A stretch of 64,000 bases of DNA from assembly GCF_916619195.1 (NCBI RefSeq), contig NZ_CAKAKL010000001.1, positions 1,426,001 to 1,490,000 on the forward strand, given 5' to 3'. Numbering within the stretch: position 1 is the stretch's first letter; each line of letters opens with the position of its first letter. Below are positions 9,049 through 17,277 of this stretch, in pieces. The notes under the pieces were generated by a model that ran no database searches, had not been told where the DNA came from, and saw nothing but the letters and a program-made list of their open reading frames with translations. The translations under genes and the position numbers were made by a program. This DNA is from Inquilinus sp. Marseille-Q2685. GTDB taxonomy: Bacteria > Pseudomonadota > Alphaproteobacteria > DSM-16000 > Inquilinaceae.

Positions 9049-10844
9049 CAGGCGCCGAGCTCCTCCGCCAGGGAAGCGAGCTCGAGCCAGCGCTCCTCCG
9101 CCGCCTCCTTCTCCGCCTGCGCCGCCGCCAGCCGGGCGGTCTTCTTCGCGAAGCCGTCGGGGTCGCGGGCGTAGAGGGCCGGATCCTCCAGGGCCTTGCC
9201 GAGTTGGGCGATCTCGACGGTCAGCGCCTCGATCCTGCCGGGCAGCAGGTCGAGCTCGCGCTGATCCTTGAAGCTGAGCTTGGTGCGCGGCTTCGGGGCC
9301 GACGGCTTGGCCGCCGCGGCCGGCTTGGCGGCTTGAGCGGGCGCCGCGGCCGGCGCCGGGCGCTGGCGCAGATAGTCGGTGTAGCCTCCGACATACTCCG
9401 TAACCCGGCCCTGGCCTTCGACCGCGATCACCGAGGTCACCAGCCGGTCGAGGAAGTCGCGGTCGTGGCTGACCAGGATCAGCGTGCCCTGGAAATCCGC
9501 CAGCACCTCCTCCAGGAGGTCCAGCGTCTCCAGGTCCAGGTCGTTGGTCGGCTCGTCCAGGATCAGCAGGTTGCTGGGCCGGGCGAACAGCTTGGCCAGC
9601 AGCAGCCGGCCACGCTCACCGCCCGACAGGCTCTTCACCGGGCTGAACATCCGCGAGGAATCGAACAGGAAGTCGCCGAGATAGGAGGCGATGTGCCGCT
9701 TCTGGTCGCCGACCTGGACGTGGTCGCCGCCATGCGGCAGCAGCACGTCGCGCAGCGTCGCCTCGGGGTCGAGCGCGATGCGGGTCTGGTCGTAATAGGC
9801 GGCCTCCACCCCCGGCCCCAGCCGCACCGTCCCGGAATCCGGCGGCTCGGCCCCGGTCAGCACCTTGACCAGGGTCGACTTGCCGGCGCCGTTCGGGCCG
9901 ATCACGCCGATCCGGTCGCCGCGCAGCACCCGGGTGGAGAAGTCGCGGACGATGACGGTGTCGCCGAAGGCCTTGGACACGCCCTCGGCCTCGATCACCC
10001 TCGCGGCACCGCGGGCGGCCTCGGCGATGCCGAGCGCCGCCACGCCCTGGCGGGCGATCTGCGACCGCCGCTCGGCCCGCATGGCATAAAGCGCGCGCAG
10101 CCGGCCCTGGTTGCGCTTGCGGCGGGCGCTGATGCCCTGGCGCGACCAGGTGGTCTCGGTGGCGATCTTCTTGTCCAGCCGCGCCCGCTCCGCCTCCTCC
10201 TGCGCCAGGATGGTCTCGGTCCACTCCTCGAACTGGGCGAAGGGCTTGTCCATCTGCCGCAGCACGCCGCGGTCGATCCACCAGGCGCGCTGCACCAGCG
10301 CGTTCAGGAAGGCGCGGTCGTGGCTGATCAGCAGCAGCGCGCCGCGCCAGGCCTTCAGCTCGCCCTCCAGCCATTCGCTGGTCGGCAGGTCGAGATGGTT
10401 GGTCGGCTCGTCCAGCAGCAGCACGTCGGGCTCGCCGACCACGGCGGCGGCGATGGCGGCGCGCCGCCCCTCCCCGCCCGACAGCGTGCCGGTCGGCCGG
10501 TCGCCCTTGAGCTTGCCCGCCGCCAGCACCTGGTCGACCCGCCAATGGTCATGGGCGCGGTCGGCGGGCAGGGCCGAGGCGACATAGTCGGCCACGGTGG
10601 CGTGGGCGGACAGGTCCGGCTCCTGCGCCAGATAGGCGATGCGGACGCCGGGCTGGACGAAGCGCTCGCCGCCGTCGAGGTCGATGGCGCCGGCCAGGGC
10701 CTTCAGGATGGTCGACTTGCCGCTGCCGTTGCGGCCGACCAGGCAGGCCTTGTCGCCGGCCGAGAGCGCCAGGTCGACGCCGGTCCAGAGGGGCGTGCCG
10801 CCGAAGGTGACGGCGGCGTTGCGGAGGCCGATCAGAAGGGTCAT
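9048..10844 (-). CDS. uup: ABC-F ATPase Uup-like
   Basis: This soluble 598-aa protein has two ABC cassettes without membrane domains: Walker A GRNGSGKST and GPNGAGKST, signatures LSGGEGRR and LSGGERGR, Walker B LLLDEPTNHLDL and LILDEPTNDLDL, joined by the charged ABC-F linker (ETTWSRQGISARRKRNQGRLRAL). The C-terminal coiled coil (KLSFKDQRELDLLPGRIEAL onward) after an Ala/Pro-rich spacer is the DNA-binding tail typical of Uup, linked to ribosome function and transposon excision. I start at ATG 10844 (MTLLIGLRNAAVTFGG); a longer frame to 10880 is possible. Confidence 0.92.
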   Translation of the reverse strand: MTLLIGLRNAAVTFGGTPLWTGVDLALSAGDKACLVGRNGSGKSTILKALAGAIDLDGGERFVQPGVRIAYLAQEPDLSAHATVADYVASALPADRAHDHWRVDQVLAAGKLKGDRPTGTLSGGEGRRAAIAAAVVGEPDVLLLDEPTNHLDLPTSEWLEGELKAWRGALLLISHDRAFLNALVQRAWWIDRGVLRQMDKPFAQFEEWTETILAQEEAERARLDKKIATETTWSRQGISARRKRNQGRLRALYAMRAERRSQIARQGVAALGIAEAARGAARVIEAEGVSKAFGDTVIVRDFSTRVLRGDRIGVIGPNGAGKSTLVKVLTGAEPPDSGTVRLGPGVEAAYYDQTRIALDPEATLRDVLLPHGGDHVQVGDQKRHIASYLGDFLFDSSRMFSPVKSLSGGERGRLLLAKLFARPSNLLILDEPTNDLDLETLDLLEEVLADFQGTLILVSHDRDFLDRLVTSVIAVEGQGRVTEYVGGYTDYLRQRPAPAAAPAQAAKPAAAAKPSAPKPRTKLSFKDQRELDLLPGRIEALTVEIAQLGKALEDPALYARDPDGFAKKTARLAAAQAEKEAAEERWLELASLAEELGA

Positions 10845-10880
10845 GCGCCGAGGATCCGAGAGAGGCCGCCCTTGTCGCAA

Positions 10881-11678
10881 CTATGACCGGGCTTGGCTAC
10901 CCCGGTTTGGACATACCGGACTCACGACGAAGCGGCCGGTCGCCGTGCGCTCGACCGTGAGGGTCACGCCGTAGAGCCGGGTCAGCCGGTCCGGCGTCAG
11001 CACCGATTCGACCGGCCCTGCCTCGAACCGCCCGCCCGGTTCCAGCACCGCGACCCGGTCGGCGACGGCGAAGGCGTGCTCCGGTTCATGGGTCGAGACC
11101 AGCACCGCCAGCCCGTCCGCGGCCAGGGCGCGGATGCGGTCCAGAACCATGAGGCGGTTGCCGAGGTCGAGGCTGGCCGTCGGTTCGTCCATCACCACCA
11201 CCCCGGCCTGCTGGGCCAAGGCGCGGGCGATCAGCGCCAGCTGCCGCTGGCCGCCGGAGATCCGGGTCGAGTCCCGCGGCGCCAGCGCGGCGATGCCGAG
11301 GGCGCCGAGCGCCCGCATGGCGATGTCGAGATCGGCCTTGCCGGGCACGGCGAAGGCGCCGAGCGCCGCCGTCCGCCCCATCACCACGAGGTCGAGCACG
11401 GTGTAGGCGAAGTCGCCGGGATAGGCCTGCGGCACATAGGCGACGCGGCGGGCGACGGTTGCCGGCCGCAGCCGGTCCAGCGCCTCTCCGCCGACCCGGA
11501 CGGTGCCGGCCAGCGGCGGGATCAGGCCGAGCAGCGTCTTGAACAGGGTGGTCTTGCCGACCCCATTGGGGCCGAGCAGGCAGGTGACGGTGCCGGCCTC
11601 GAGCGCCAGGTCGATGCCGGCGACGACGGCGGTGCCGCCATAGCCGATGGTGAGCCCTTCGGCGGACAGCGCGGTCAC
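10881..11678 (-). CDS. ABC transporter ATP-binding protein, FecE/BtuD type
   Basis: The 265-aa ATPase carries Walker A LLGPNGVGKTT, Q-loop VAYVPQAYPGDFAYTV, signature RISGGQRQLALIARAL, Walker B VVVMDEPTASLDLGN and the switch histidine in VSTHEPEHAF. The spacing is that of the BtuD/FecE group that drives type II importers for siderophores, vitamin B12 or, in the MolC branch, molybdate/tungstate. It is the last gene of a tsaA - binding protein - permease - ATPase operon and overlaps the permease stop by four bases. Confidence 0.93.
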   Translation of the reverse strand: MTALSAEGLTIGYGGTAVVAGIDLALEAGTVTCLLGPNGVGKTTLFKTLLGLIPPLAGTVRVGGEALDRLRPATVARRVAYVPQAYPGDFAYTVLDLVVMGRTAALGAFAVPGKADLDIAMRALGALGIAALAPRDSTRISGGQRQLALIARALAQQAGVVVMDEPTASLDLGNRLMVLDRIRALAADGLAVLVSTHEPEHAFAVADRVAVLEPGGRFEAGPVESVLTPDRLTRLYGVTLTVERTATGRFVVSPVCPNRGSQARS

Positions 11679-12679
11679 GGCAGCCGCCTCCGCCGGCCAT
11701 GCGCCAGCAGCCAGACGAAGATCGGGCCGCCGATCGCGGCGGTCAGGACGCCGAGCGGGATCTCGATCTCGGCGGCGGAGCGCGCCAGCGTGTCGATCGC
11801 CAGCATGAAGGCGGCGCCCAGCAGGATCGCGGCCGGCAGCAGCCGGTCGAAGCGCGGGCCCACCAACAGCCGCGCCATATGCGGCACCATCAACCCGACC
11901 CAGCCGATGACGCCGGAGATCGCGACCACCGCGGACGTAACCAGCGTCGCCGCGCCGATCACCAGCAGGCGCAGCCGCGGCACGTCGACGCCGAGGGCCC
12001 GCGCCTCGTCCTCGCCCAGCGACAGCACGCCGATGCGCCAGCGCAGCAGCAGCAGGGGCACGAGGCCGACCAGCACCGCCGGCAGCACTGCCGCCACGTC
12101 GTCCACCTTCACCCCGGCCAGGCTGCCGAGCAGCCAGAAGGTGATCGCCGGCAACTGGTCGTAGGGGTCGGCCAGCACCTTGACCAGGGAGATGGCGGCG
12201 CCGGCCAGGGCGCCGACCACGATTCCGGCCAGGACCAGCACCAGCACGTCGCCGCCGCCCCGGAGCGCGCGGGCCAGGGCGCCGACCGCGGCCACTGTGG
12301 CCAGCCCGCCGCCGAAGCCGAGCAGCTGGATCGCGACGACCGGCAGGCCGAGCAGGATGCCCAGCACCGCGCCGAAGCCGGCGCCCGTCGAAACGCCGAG
12401 GATGTCCGGCGACACCAGCGGGTTGCGAAACAGGCTCTGATAGGCGGCGCCGGCGGCGGAGAGCGCGGCGCCGACCAGCATCGCCGCCAGCACTCGCGGC
12501 AGGCGGATGCGGAACAGCACCGTCTCCACCGTCGGGTCGACCGCGGCGCCGGCCAGCCGGCGCCAGAGCGCCGCCACCACCTCCTGCGGCGGGATGCGGT
12601 AGGGGCCGATGCCGGCGGCGGCCAGCGCCGTCGCGATCAGCAGGAGCGTGAGGACCAGAAGGACCGTGGCCGTGCGCAC
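11675..12679 (-). CDS. FecCD-type ABC transporter permease
   Basis: About ten transmembrane segments and the family signatures RLPRVLAAMLVGAALSAAGA, NPLVSPDILGVSTGAGFGAV and ISGVIGWVGLMVPHMARLL identify a BtuC/FecD permease of about 334 residues. The start is uncertain: the GTG at 12679 (VRTATVLLVLTLL) follows the binding-protein stop by ten bases with GAGG upstream, while an ATG at 12730 would overlap that gene by 41 bases and add a non-hydrophobic 17-residue tail. I prefer the GTG. It forms the membrane channel with the ATPase downstream. Confidence 0.9.
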   Translation of the reverse strand: MRTATVLLVLTLLLIATALAAAGIGPYRIPPQEVVAALWRRLAGAAVDPTVETVLFRIRLPRVLAAMLVGAALSAAGAAYQSLFRNPLVSPDILGVSTGAGFGAVLGILLGLPVVAIQLLGFGGGLATVAAVGALARALRGGGDVLVLVLAGIVVGALAGAAISLVKVLADPYDQLPAITFWLLGSLAGVKVDDVAAVLPAVLVGLVPLLLLRWRIGVLSLGEDEARALGVDVPRLRLLVIGAATLVTSAVVAISGVIGWVGLMVPHMARLLVGPRFDRLLPAAILLGAAFMLAIDTLARSAAEIEIPLGVLTAAIGGPIFVWLLAHGRRRRLP

Positions 12680-12689
12680 CAAGCCGGCC

Positions 12690-13727
12690 TCAGCCCCCGA
12701 CACCGTCGAGCAGGCGATCCAGGTCGGCATCGGTCAGGTCGACCTGGTAGAACAGGCGGTAGAAGCCGCGGACCTGGTCGCGCAGGCTGCCCGGCGCCTG
12801 CTCCGGGTAGAGGGTGTGCAGCAGCCAGGTCAGGCCGATCAGCCGGTTGACCGAGGGCGGGACGTCGACGAAGCCGAAGGGCAGGCCCGGCGACAGGAAC
12901 ACGCGCCCGGCCTTCACCGCCGGCACCGGCTGCCAGTCCGGATTCGCCGCGACACCGTGGCCGAAGCGGCGGTCGAGTGCGATGATGATGTCCGGCGCCC
13001 AGGCGATCACCTGCTCGCGCGAGGCGGTGACCAGGCCGCCCTTGTCGCGCAGGCCTTCGACCACGTTGACGGCGCCGGCGCGCTCGATGATCTCGGTGTT
13101 GATCGAGCCGCGCGATCCGCTCTCCAGCCCTTCCGGGCCGCGGGCGAGATAGACCTTCGGGCGCTGGTTGGCCGGCACCTTGGCCAGGACGGCGTCGAGC
13201 TGGCCGAAGATCTCCTCCGCCGCCTTGGCCAACGCCTCGCCCCGCTCCGGCACGCCCAGAATGCCGGCCAACAGGCGCAGCGCCGCCGGGGTGTTGCCGA
13301 AGCTGCCGTCGATCAGCAGATACGGGATGCCGGTCTGCTGCTGCACCCGGTCGGCCAGCGAGATGTAGGTGTCGCCGATGGTGCCGAAATCGACGATCAG
13401 GTCAGGCCTGGCGGCCAGCAGCTGTTCGAGGTTCACCGTGTCGCCCCGGCCGGTGAGGCGGCCGGTCTCCGGCAGGTCGCGCACCGCGGGCAGCAGGAAC
13501 GGCTTGTCCTCCGGCCGCGGCGCGCGTACCCAGCCGGTCATGGTCTGCGGCGCCAGCATATAGAGGAGGACCGAGGCCGGCGGGCCGGCGGCAAAGACCC
13601 TGGTGACGTGATCCGGGATGTCGACCTGGCGGCCGGCGGAATCGGTGACGGTGCGGGCCCAGGCCGGCGCGACAGCAAGGACCAGAGCGGCGAGCAGGGC
13701 GGCCAGGGCGCCGCGGCGGCGGAACAT
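12690..13727 (-). CDS. Periplasmic substrate-binding protein, cluster of FecB/BtuF/MolA
   Basis: The 345-aa protein has a signal peptide (MFRRRGALAALLAALVLAVA, cleavage probably after PAWA) and the class III binding-protein pattern: VTDSAGRQVDIPDHVTRVFA at the start, NLEQLLAARPDLIVDFG, and a long helix between lobes. Such proteins deliver iron-siderophores, heme, cobalamin or oxyanions. Nothing in the sequence fixes the ligand. The ModE-like site upstream and a ModE-like regulator 9 kb away make molybdate/tungstate (MolABC-type) a testable guess. The ATG at 13727 lies three bases beyond the tsaA stop. Confidence 0.88.
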   Translation of the reverse strand: MFRRRGALAALLAALVLAVAPAWARTVTDSAGRQVDIPDHVTRVFAAGPPASVLLYMLAPQTMTGWVRAPRPEDKPFLLPAVRDLPETGRLTGRGDTVNLEQLLAARPDLIVDFGTIGDTYISLADRVQQQTGIPYLLIDGSFGNTPAALRLLAGILGVPERGEALAKAAEEIFGQLDAVLAKVPANQRPKVYLARGPEGLESGSRGSINTEIIERAGAVNVVEGLRDKGGLVTASREQVIAWAPDIIIALDRRFGHGVAANPDWQPVPAVKAGRVFLSPGLPFGFVDVPPSVNRLIGLTWLLHTLYPEQAPGSLRDQVRGFYRLFYQVDLTDADLDRLLDGVGG

Positions 13728-13729
13728 GG

Positions 13730-14227
13730 TCACGGGTCCCCCACATCGGAATCGCCCGGCGTCGGCGGGGCCAGCGGCGTGAAGGCGCAGCGGTCCGGCT
13801 TGATGTCGATCAGCGGCGTGCCGTCGAGGCAGTCGAGCCCGCGCACCAGCAGGGTTGAGCCTTCGATCCCGAGCAGCGCCACCATCGCGGTGCCGATCGG
13901 GTTGGGCCGCACCGGCGAGCGCAGCGAGAAGGTACCGCGGGTGGTGCCGTCGTCCTTCGGGCTCTGCAGCACCAGGTCGCGACGCGAGCGGTGCAGCCAG
14001 TACAGGATCTCCAGCGTCTGGTATTCGCCGACGCCGGCCAGCGCCTGATCCCAGGGCGGGAACACCTCGATCCGGCAGGTCGGCCCGTCCCGCCGGCCCT
14101 GGCGCGGGCAGTCCATGCGGTCGGTCCAGGGCGTGCGGATGCGGCCGATGAAGACGAGGCCGGCATCGCCTGCCCCGGACCATTCGACGGCGCGTTCGGC
14201 CGCCCGGATCTCGTCCTCGCGCACCAT
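13730..14227 (-). CDS. tsaA: TsaA/TrmO-family SAM-dependent methyltransferase
   Basis: The 165-aa protein shows the TsaA (UPF0066, VirR) beta-barrel signatures [54 protein letters not shown] and [14 protein letters not shown]. TrmO, the best studied member, methylates t6A37 in tRNA-Thr using SAM. Many TsaA paralogues instead sit beside metal-uptake genes, as here at the head of an ABC importer operon, and may act on another substrate. The ATG at 14227 has a strong GGAGGT five bases upstream; a longer frame to 14584 is unconserved. Confidence 0.88.
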   Translation of the reverse strand: MVREDEIRAAERAVEWSGAGDAGLVFIGRIRTPWTDRMDCPRQGRRDGPTCRIEVFPPWDQALAGVGEYQTLEILYWLHRSRRDLVLQSPKDDGTTRGTFSLRSPVRPNPIGTAMVALLGIEGSTLLVRGLDCLDGTPLIDIKPDRCAFTPLAPPTPGDSDVGDP

Positions 14228-14252
14228 GCGGACCTCCAGCTCCCGTGCCGCT

Positions 14253-14279
14253 TCGTTATATAGAGCGATATACGCCGGT
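14253..14279 (-). promoter_or_regulatory. ModE-like operator upstream of the tsaA-ABC operon
   Basis: On the minus strand one half-site is TATATAACGA (14253-14262), separated by six bases from ACCGGCGTATA (14269-14279). The known E. coli ModE consensus is ATCGCTATATA-N6-TATATAACGAT: one half matches over ten bases, the other at 7 of 11. The site lies 26 bases before the tsaA start, where repressor binding would matter. This is a motif match by eye. Confidence 0.5.
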
Positions 14280-14439
14280 GGGCGAGAGGCTTGATGCCTT
14301 GGAGACCACAAGCAGCGCCATGCGGCGGCCGCAAAAGCCGGATACGACCGGCAAGGCCGAGTTCGACCCGTCAATTCCGGAGCGTCGAGGGACCGACGGC
14401 ATCGCTGACGCCGTTGTGCCTCAAAGGACTTCGACAGCC

Positions 14440-15675
14440 ATGCGCGTTCTCCTCGTCGGCAGCACCGGATTTCTCGGGAAGGCGATCCACGCCGCCCTCG
14501 CGCGTGGCGGCCATCAGGTCGCCCCGCTCGGCCGGGACCAGGGCTACGACCTCGAAGATGCCTCCTCGTTCGATCGCGCGGCACCGCGGCTTACAGGCGC
14601 CGAAGGCATCGTCATCGCCGCCGGGGATCTGACCGATGACAGCGGGAGGGCAGCCCGGATGACCGAGGGCATCGCCGCCCTTCTCGACCGGGCCGCGGCG
14701 ACCCGGGTCCCCAACCTCGTGCTGATCTCCAGCATCGGCGCCCATCCCGAGGCGCCGCTCGCATCCTTGCGCGGGAAGGCCGCGCAGGAACAGGCCCTGC
14801 TCGACCATCGGCGCGGCAACCCCTCGCCCAACTGGACGATCGTCCGGCCATCGCTGGTCTGCGGGCCGGGCGGCGCGAGCTCGCGCCTGCTCGCCAGCCT
14901 CGCGAGCCTGCCGCTGCGCCCGCGGATCCGGTCCGGCCCGATCCGGCCCGTGCATGTCGACGATCTCGCCGAGGCGGTGGTCCGGCTGCTGGCCTCGCCG
15001 CGGACCGGGGAGGCCGCGGTCGACGCCTGCGGTCCGGACCGGGTCGATCTCGAAGGCTATCTCCGCGCTTTCGAGCCGGAAGGCCGGCGCGCGTGGCCGC
15101 TGCCGGTCCCGAACGGGCTGGAGCGGCTGCTCTTCCGGCTCGCCGGCCGGCTTCGCCTGCCGCTCGCCGGCGATGCGATGCTCCAGCTCCTCCGCGCCGG
15201 CGCGGATGGCGATCCCAAGGCGCTGCCCCGGCGAACCGGCGTGACGCCGAGGCCTCTGGCAGCCGCCGCGGGCGGCCTGATGCCGGCGTCGCCGGTGCTG
15301 CGCTGGCTCCTGGTCCTCGGCCTCGCGCCGTTCTGGATCTGGTCGGGGCTCTGTTCGGTCTGGCTGTGGCCGGTCGACCAGAGCGCCGAGATGGCAAGGC
15401 AGGCCGGCGTGCCCGACGCCCTCGCCGTCGCCTCGGTCTATGCCGGCGGCGTCCTCGACATCGTCATCGGCGCCGCGATGCTGCCGCGCGCGACGCAGTA
15501 CCCGGCCTCTCTCGCCGCGGTCGCGGTGACCGTCGCCTATGTCGCGGTCATGACCTTCGGCGCGCCGGAGCTGTGGCTGCACCCGCTCGGGCCGGCGGCG
15601 AAGGGGCTGCCGCTGGCGGCCGCGGCGCTCGGCGTGGCCATGCTGGCCAAGGCGGACTCCCCGAGAAAGGGCTGA
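14440..15675 (+). CDS. SDR (atypical, NAD(P)-binding) fused to DoxX-like membrane domain
   Basis: The 411-aa product starts [20 protein letters not shown], an NAD(P)-binding Rossmann loop of the atypical/extended SDR type (GSTGFLG), continues through an NmrA/epimerase-like part ([26 protein letters not shown]) and from about residue 285 becomes four membrane helices resembling DoxX-like proteins. This fusion recurs in proteobacteria; the function is unknown, but an oxidoreductase or sensor held at the inner membrane is likely. An open frame reaches 14245, but the Rossmann start fixes the ATG at 14440. A DUF2269 membrane protein follows after four bases, its usual partner. Confidence 0.82.
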   Translation: MRVLLVGSTGFLGKAIHAALARGGHQVAPLGRDQGYDLEDASSFDRAAPRLTGAEGIVIAAGDLTDDSGRAARMTEGIAALLDRAAATRVPNLVLISSIGAHPEAPLASLRGKAAQEQALLDHRRGNPSPNWTIVRPSLVCGPGGASSRLLASLASLPLRPRIRSGPIRPVHVDDLAEAVVRLLASPRTGEAAVDACGPDRVDLEGYLRAFEPEGRRAWPLPVPNGLERLLFRLAGRLRLPLAGDAMLQLLRAGADGDPKALPRRTGVTPRPLAAAAGGLMPASPVLRWLLVLGLAPFWIWSGLCSVWLWPVDQSAEMARQAGVPDALAVASVYAGGVLDIVIGAAMLPRATQYPASLAAVAVTVAYVAVMTFGAPELWLHPLGPAAKGLPLAAAALGVAMLAKADSPRKG

Positions 15676-15679
15676 CCCG

Positions 15680-16150
15680 ATGGACCTCTACATGGCCCTC
15701 AAATATGTGCATGTGATCAGCTCGACGATCATCTTCGGCACCGGTCTCGGCACGGCCTTCCAGATGTGGATGGCGCATCGGCGCGGCGACGTGCGCGCCA
15801 TCGCAGTCGTGGCGCGGAATGTCGTCCGCGCCGACTGGATCTTCACCACGCCCGCCGTGATCGTGCAGCCGCTGTCGGGGGCCGCGATGATGCACCTGGC
15901 CGGCTTTCAGGCCAGCGACGGCTGGCTCGCCCTCTCGCTCGGCCTCTATGTGCTGACCGGCGCGTGCTGGCTGCCGGTGGTCTGGCTTCAGGTCCGGGCC
16001 GCGAGGCTGGCGGAACAGGCCGCGGCGGCCGGGCAGCCGCTGCCGCCGGCCTATCACCGCATTCTCCGCCTCTGGTTCCTGCTCGGCTGGCCCGCCTTCA
16101 TCGCCGTCCTGGTGATCTTCTGGCTGATGCTGACGAAGCCGGTGGTGTAA
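15680..16150 (+). CDS. DUF2269 integral membrane protein
   Basis: A 156-aa protein with four predicted membrane helices, opening MALKYVHVISSTIIFGTGLG, with VVRADWIFTTPAVIVQPLSG and the C-terminal LGWPAFIAVLVIFWLM. These segments are typical of DUF2269 (YozB/Yqja-like) proteins. The conserved His in KYVH and a Trp/Asp in ADWIF are reminiscent of heme-binding membrane proteins, but no function is proven. It is four bases downstream of the SDR/DoxX fusion and is almost surely cotranscribed and functionally linked with it. Confidence 0.8.
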   Translation: MDLYMALKYVHVISSTIIFGTGLGTAFQMWMAHRRGDVRAIAVVARNVVRADWIFTTPAVIVQPLSGAAMMHLAGFQASDGWLALSLGLYVLTGACWLPVVWLQVRAARLAEQAAAAGQPLPPAYHRILRLWFLLGWPAFIAVLVIFWLMLTKPVV

Positions 16151-16183
16151 CCGCTCCAGGTGCGAGTCGGCCGTCTTGCCCCA

Positions 16184-16452
16184 AGCCCGGATCTCTCACA
16201 CCCCCTGCGACCTGCGCCGGTTCAAAATGCCGACGGGGCAGGAGAGCGGCGCAGCGCGATGCCTTTGCATCGGGCAAGCCGTTCGACGCACCCTGTCGGC
16301 ATGTTCAACCGGCCCGAAGGGTCGCCTTGCGGCGGCCGCCTGCGGGGGCGGGCCGCTCAACCGTATGTCCCTATACGCTTTTCGCGTCCCGCCCCCGCAT
16401 CCGACTCGCCGCAAGGCGACGCAGGGCGTAGGGGGTGTGAGAGATCCGGGCT
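16184..16452. repeat. Nested inverted-repeat element, about 270 bp
   Basis: Perfect 23-bp outer arms lie at 16184-16206 and 16430-16452 (left arm begins AGCCCGGATCTCTCACACCC). Inside are a second imperfect pair (16217-16237 with 16291-16312, sharing ATGCCGAC), and a third (GTCGCCTTGCGGCG at 16321-16334 with CGCCGCAAGGCGAC at 16407-16420) that continues into GCGGGGGCGGG / CCCGCCCCCGC. No coding frame is credible. The right arm touches the stop codon of the DnaJ-like gene. It looks like a non-autonomous repeat or a large folded RNA between convergent genes. Confidence 0.75.
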
Positions 16453-17182
16453 AGGCCAGCTTCCGTTCGCGCCGGATGATGTCGTAGGCGGCGTTGATCC
16501 GGGCCATCTTGTCGGTGGCGACGGCGATGAAGTCGGCCGGCATGCCGCGGGCGACCAGCCGGTCCGGATGGTGCTCGCGGATCAGCCGACGATAGGCCGC
16601 CTTCAGGCTCTCGTCGTCGATCTGCGGTTCGACCCCCAACACGCCGTAAGGATCGACGTCGCAGCCGGCGCATTCCTCGGCGCAGAGCCGGTGGAAGTCG
16701 GACTGGGCGAGGCCGAACAGGCCGGACACGGCGCGCAGATAGTCGAGCTCCGCCGGCTTCACGTCGCCATCGGCCTTGGCGATGGTGAACAGGCACTGCA
16801 GCAGCTCCTCCAGCACCTCCGGCCGGTCCTTGAACATGCCGGCGAGCTGCCTTGCATAGGGTTCGAACCCGGCGGAGTCGCGGCGCGCCAGGTTGAACAG
16901 GCGCTCGACATTCGCCTCTTCCTCCGGCGGCACGCGGAAGACCTGGCGGAAGGCCGTCACCTCCGCCGCCGTCACCGCGCCGTCGGCCTTCGCCATCTTG
17001 GCGCCCAGCGCGATCACGCCGATGGTGAAGGCGATGTGCTGGGTGGCGTCGCCGTCGGCCGGCGGCTGGCCGCGATACCAGTCGACCGCATGGCCGGCCA
17101 CGGCGCCCAGCAGCGCCCCGATCGGGCCGCCGATGGCCAGCCCCGCGGCCGCACCGACGATCTTGCCCCAAATGCCGCTCAT
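16451..17182 (-). CDS. TerB- and DnaJ-domain protein (DjlA-like)
   Basis: The 243-aa protein begins with a glycine-rich hydrophobic stretch (AAAGLAIGGPIGALLGAVAG) that may insert into or touch the membrane, followed by a TerB helical domain (about 50-155, IGVIALGAKMAKADGAVTAAE and TIAKADGDVKPAELDYL, with the acidic residues that can bind metal) and a C-terminal J domain (about 178-240) with the diagnostic HPD in REHHPDRLVARG. This order is that of the DjlA group of membrane-linked Hsp70 co-chaperones. It is alone on its strand; its 3' end is overlapped by an inverted-repeat arm. Confidence 0.88.
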   Translation of the reverse strand: MSGIWGKIVGAAAGLAIGGPIGALLGAVAGHAVDWYRGQPPADGDATQHIAFTIGVIALGAKMAKADGAVTAAEVTAFRQVFRVPPEEEANVERLFNLARRDSAGFEPYARQLAGMFKDRPEVLEELLQCLFTIAKADGDVKPAELDYLRAVSGLFGLAQSDFHRLCAEECAGCDVDPYGVLGVEPQIDDESLKAAYRRLIREHHPDRLVARGMPADFIAVATDKMARINAAYDIIRRERKLA

Positions 17183-17277
17183 CCCTCGTTCCGTCCGCCG
17201 ATACGCCGCCCCTTGGCCGTCATGATAACAGGTCGCGCGGCGGAACGGAGGGGCCGCGATGACGCGGATCCTGCAGT

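Noticed and set aside
14228-14440. Cobalamin riboswitch before the tsaA-ABC operon
   Set aside because: The B12-box and the conserved core of that riboswitch are absent on either strand.
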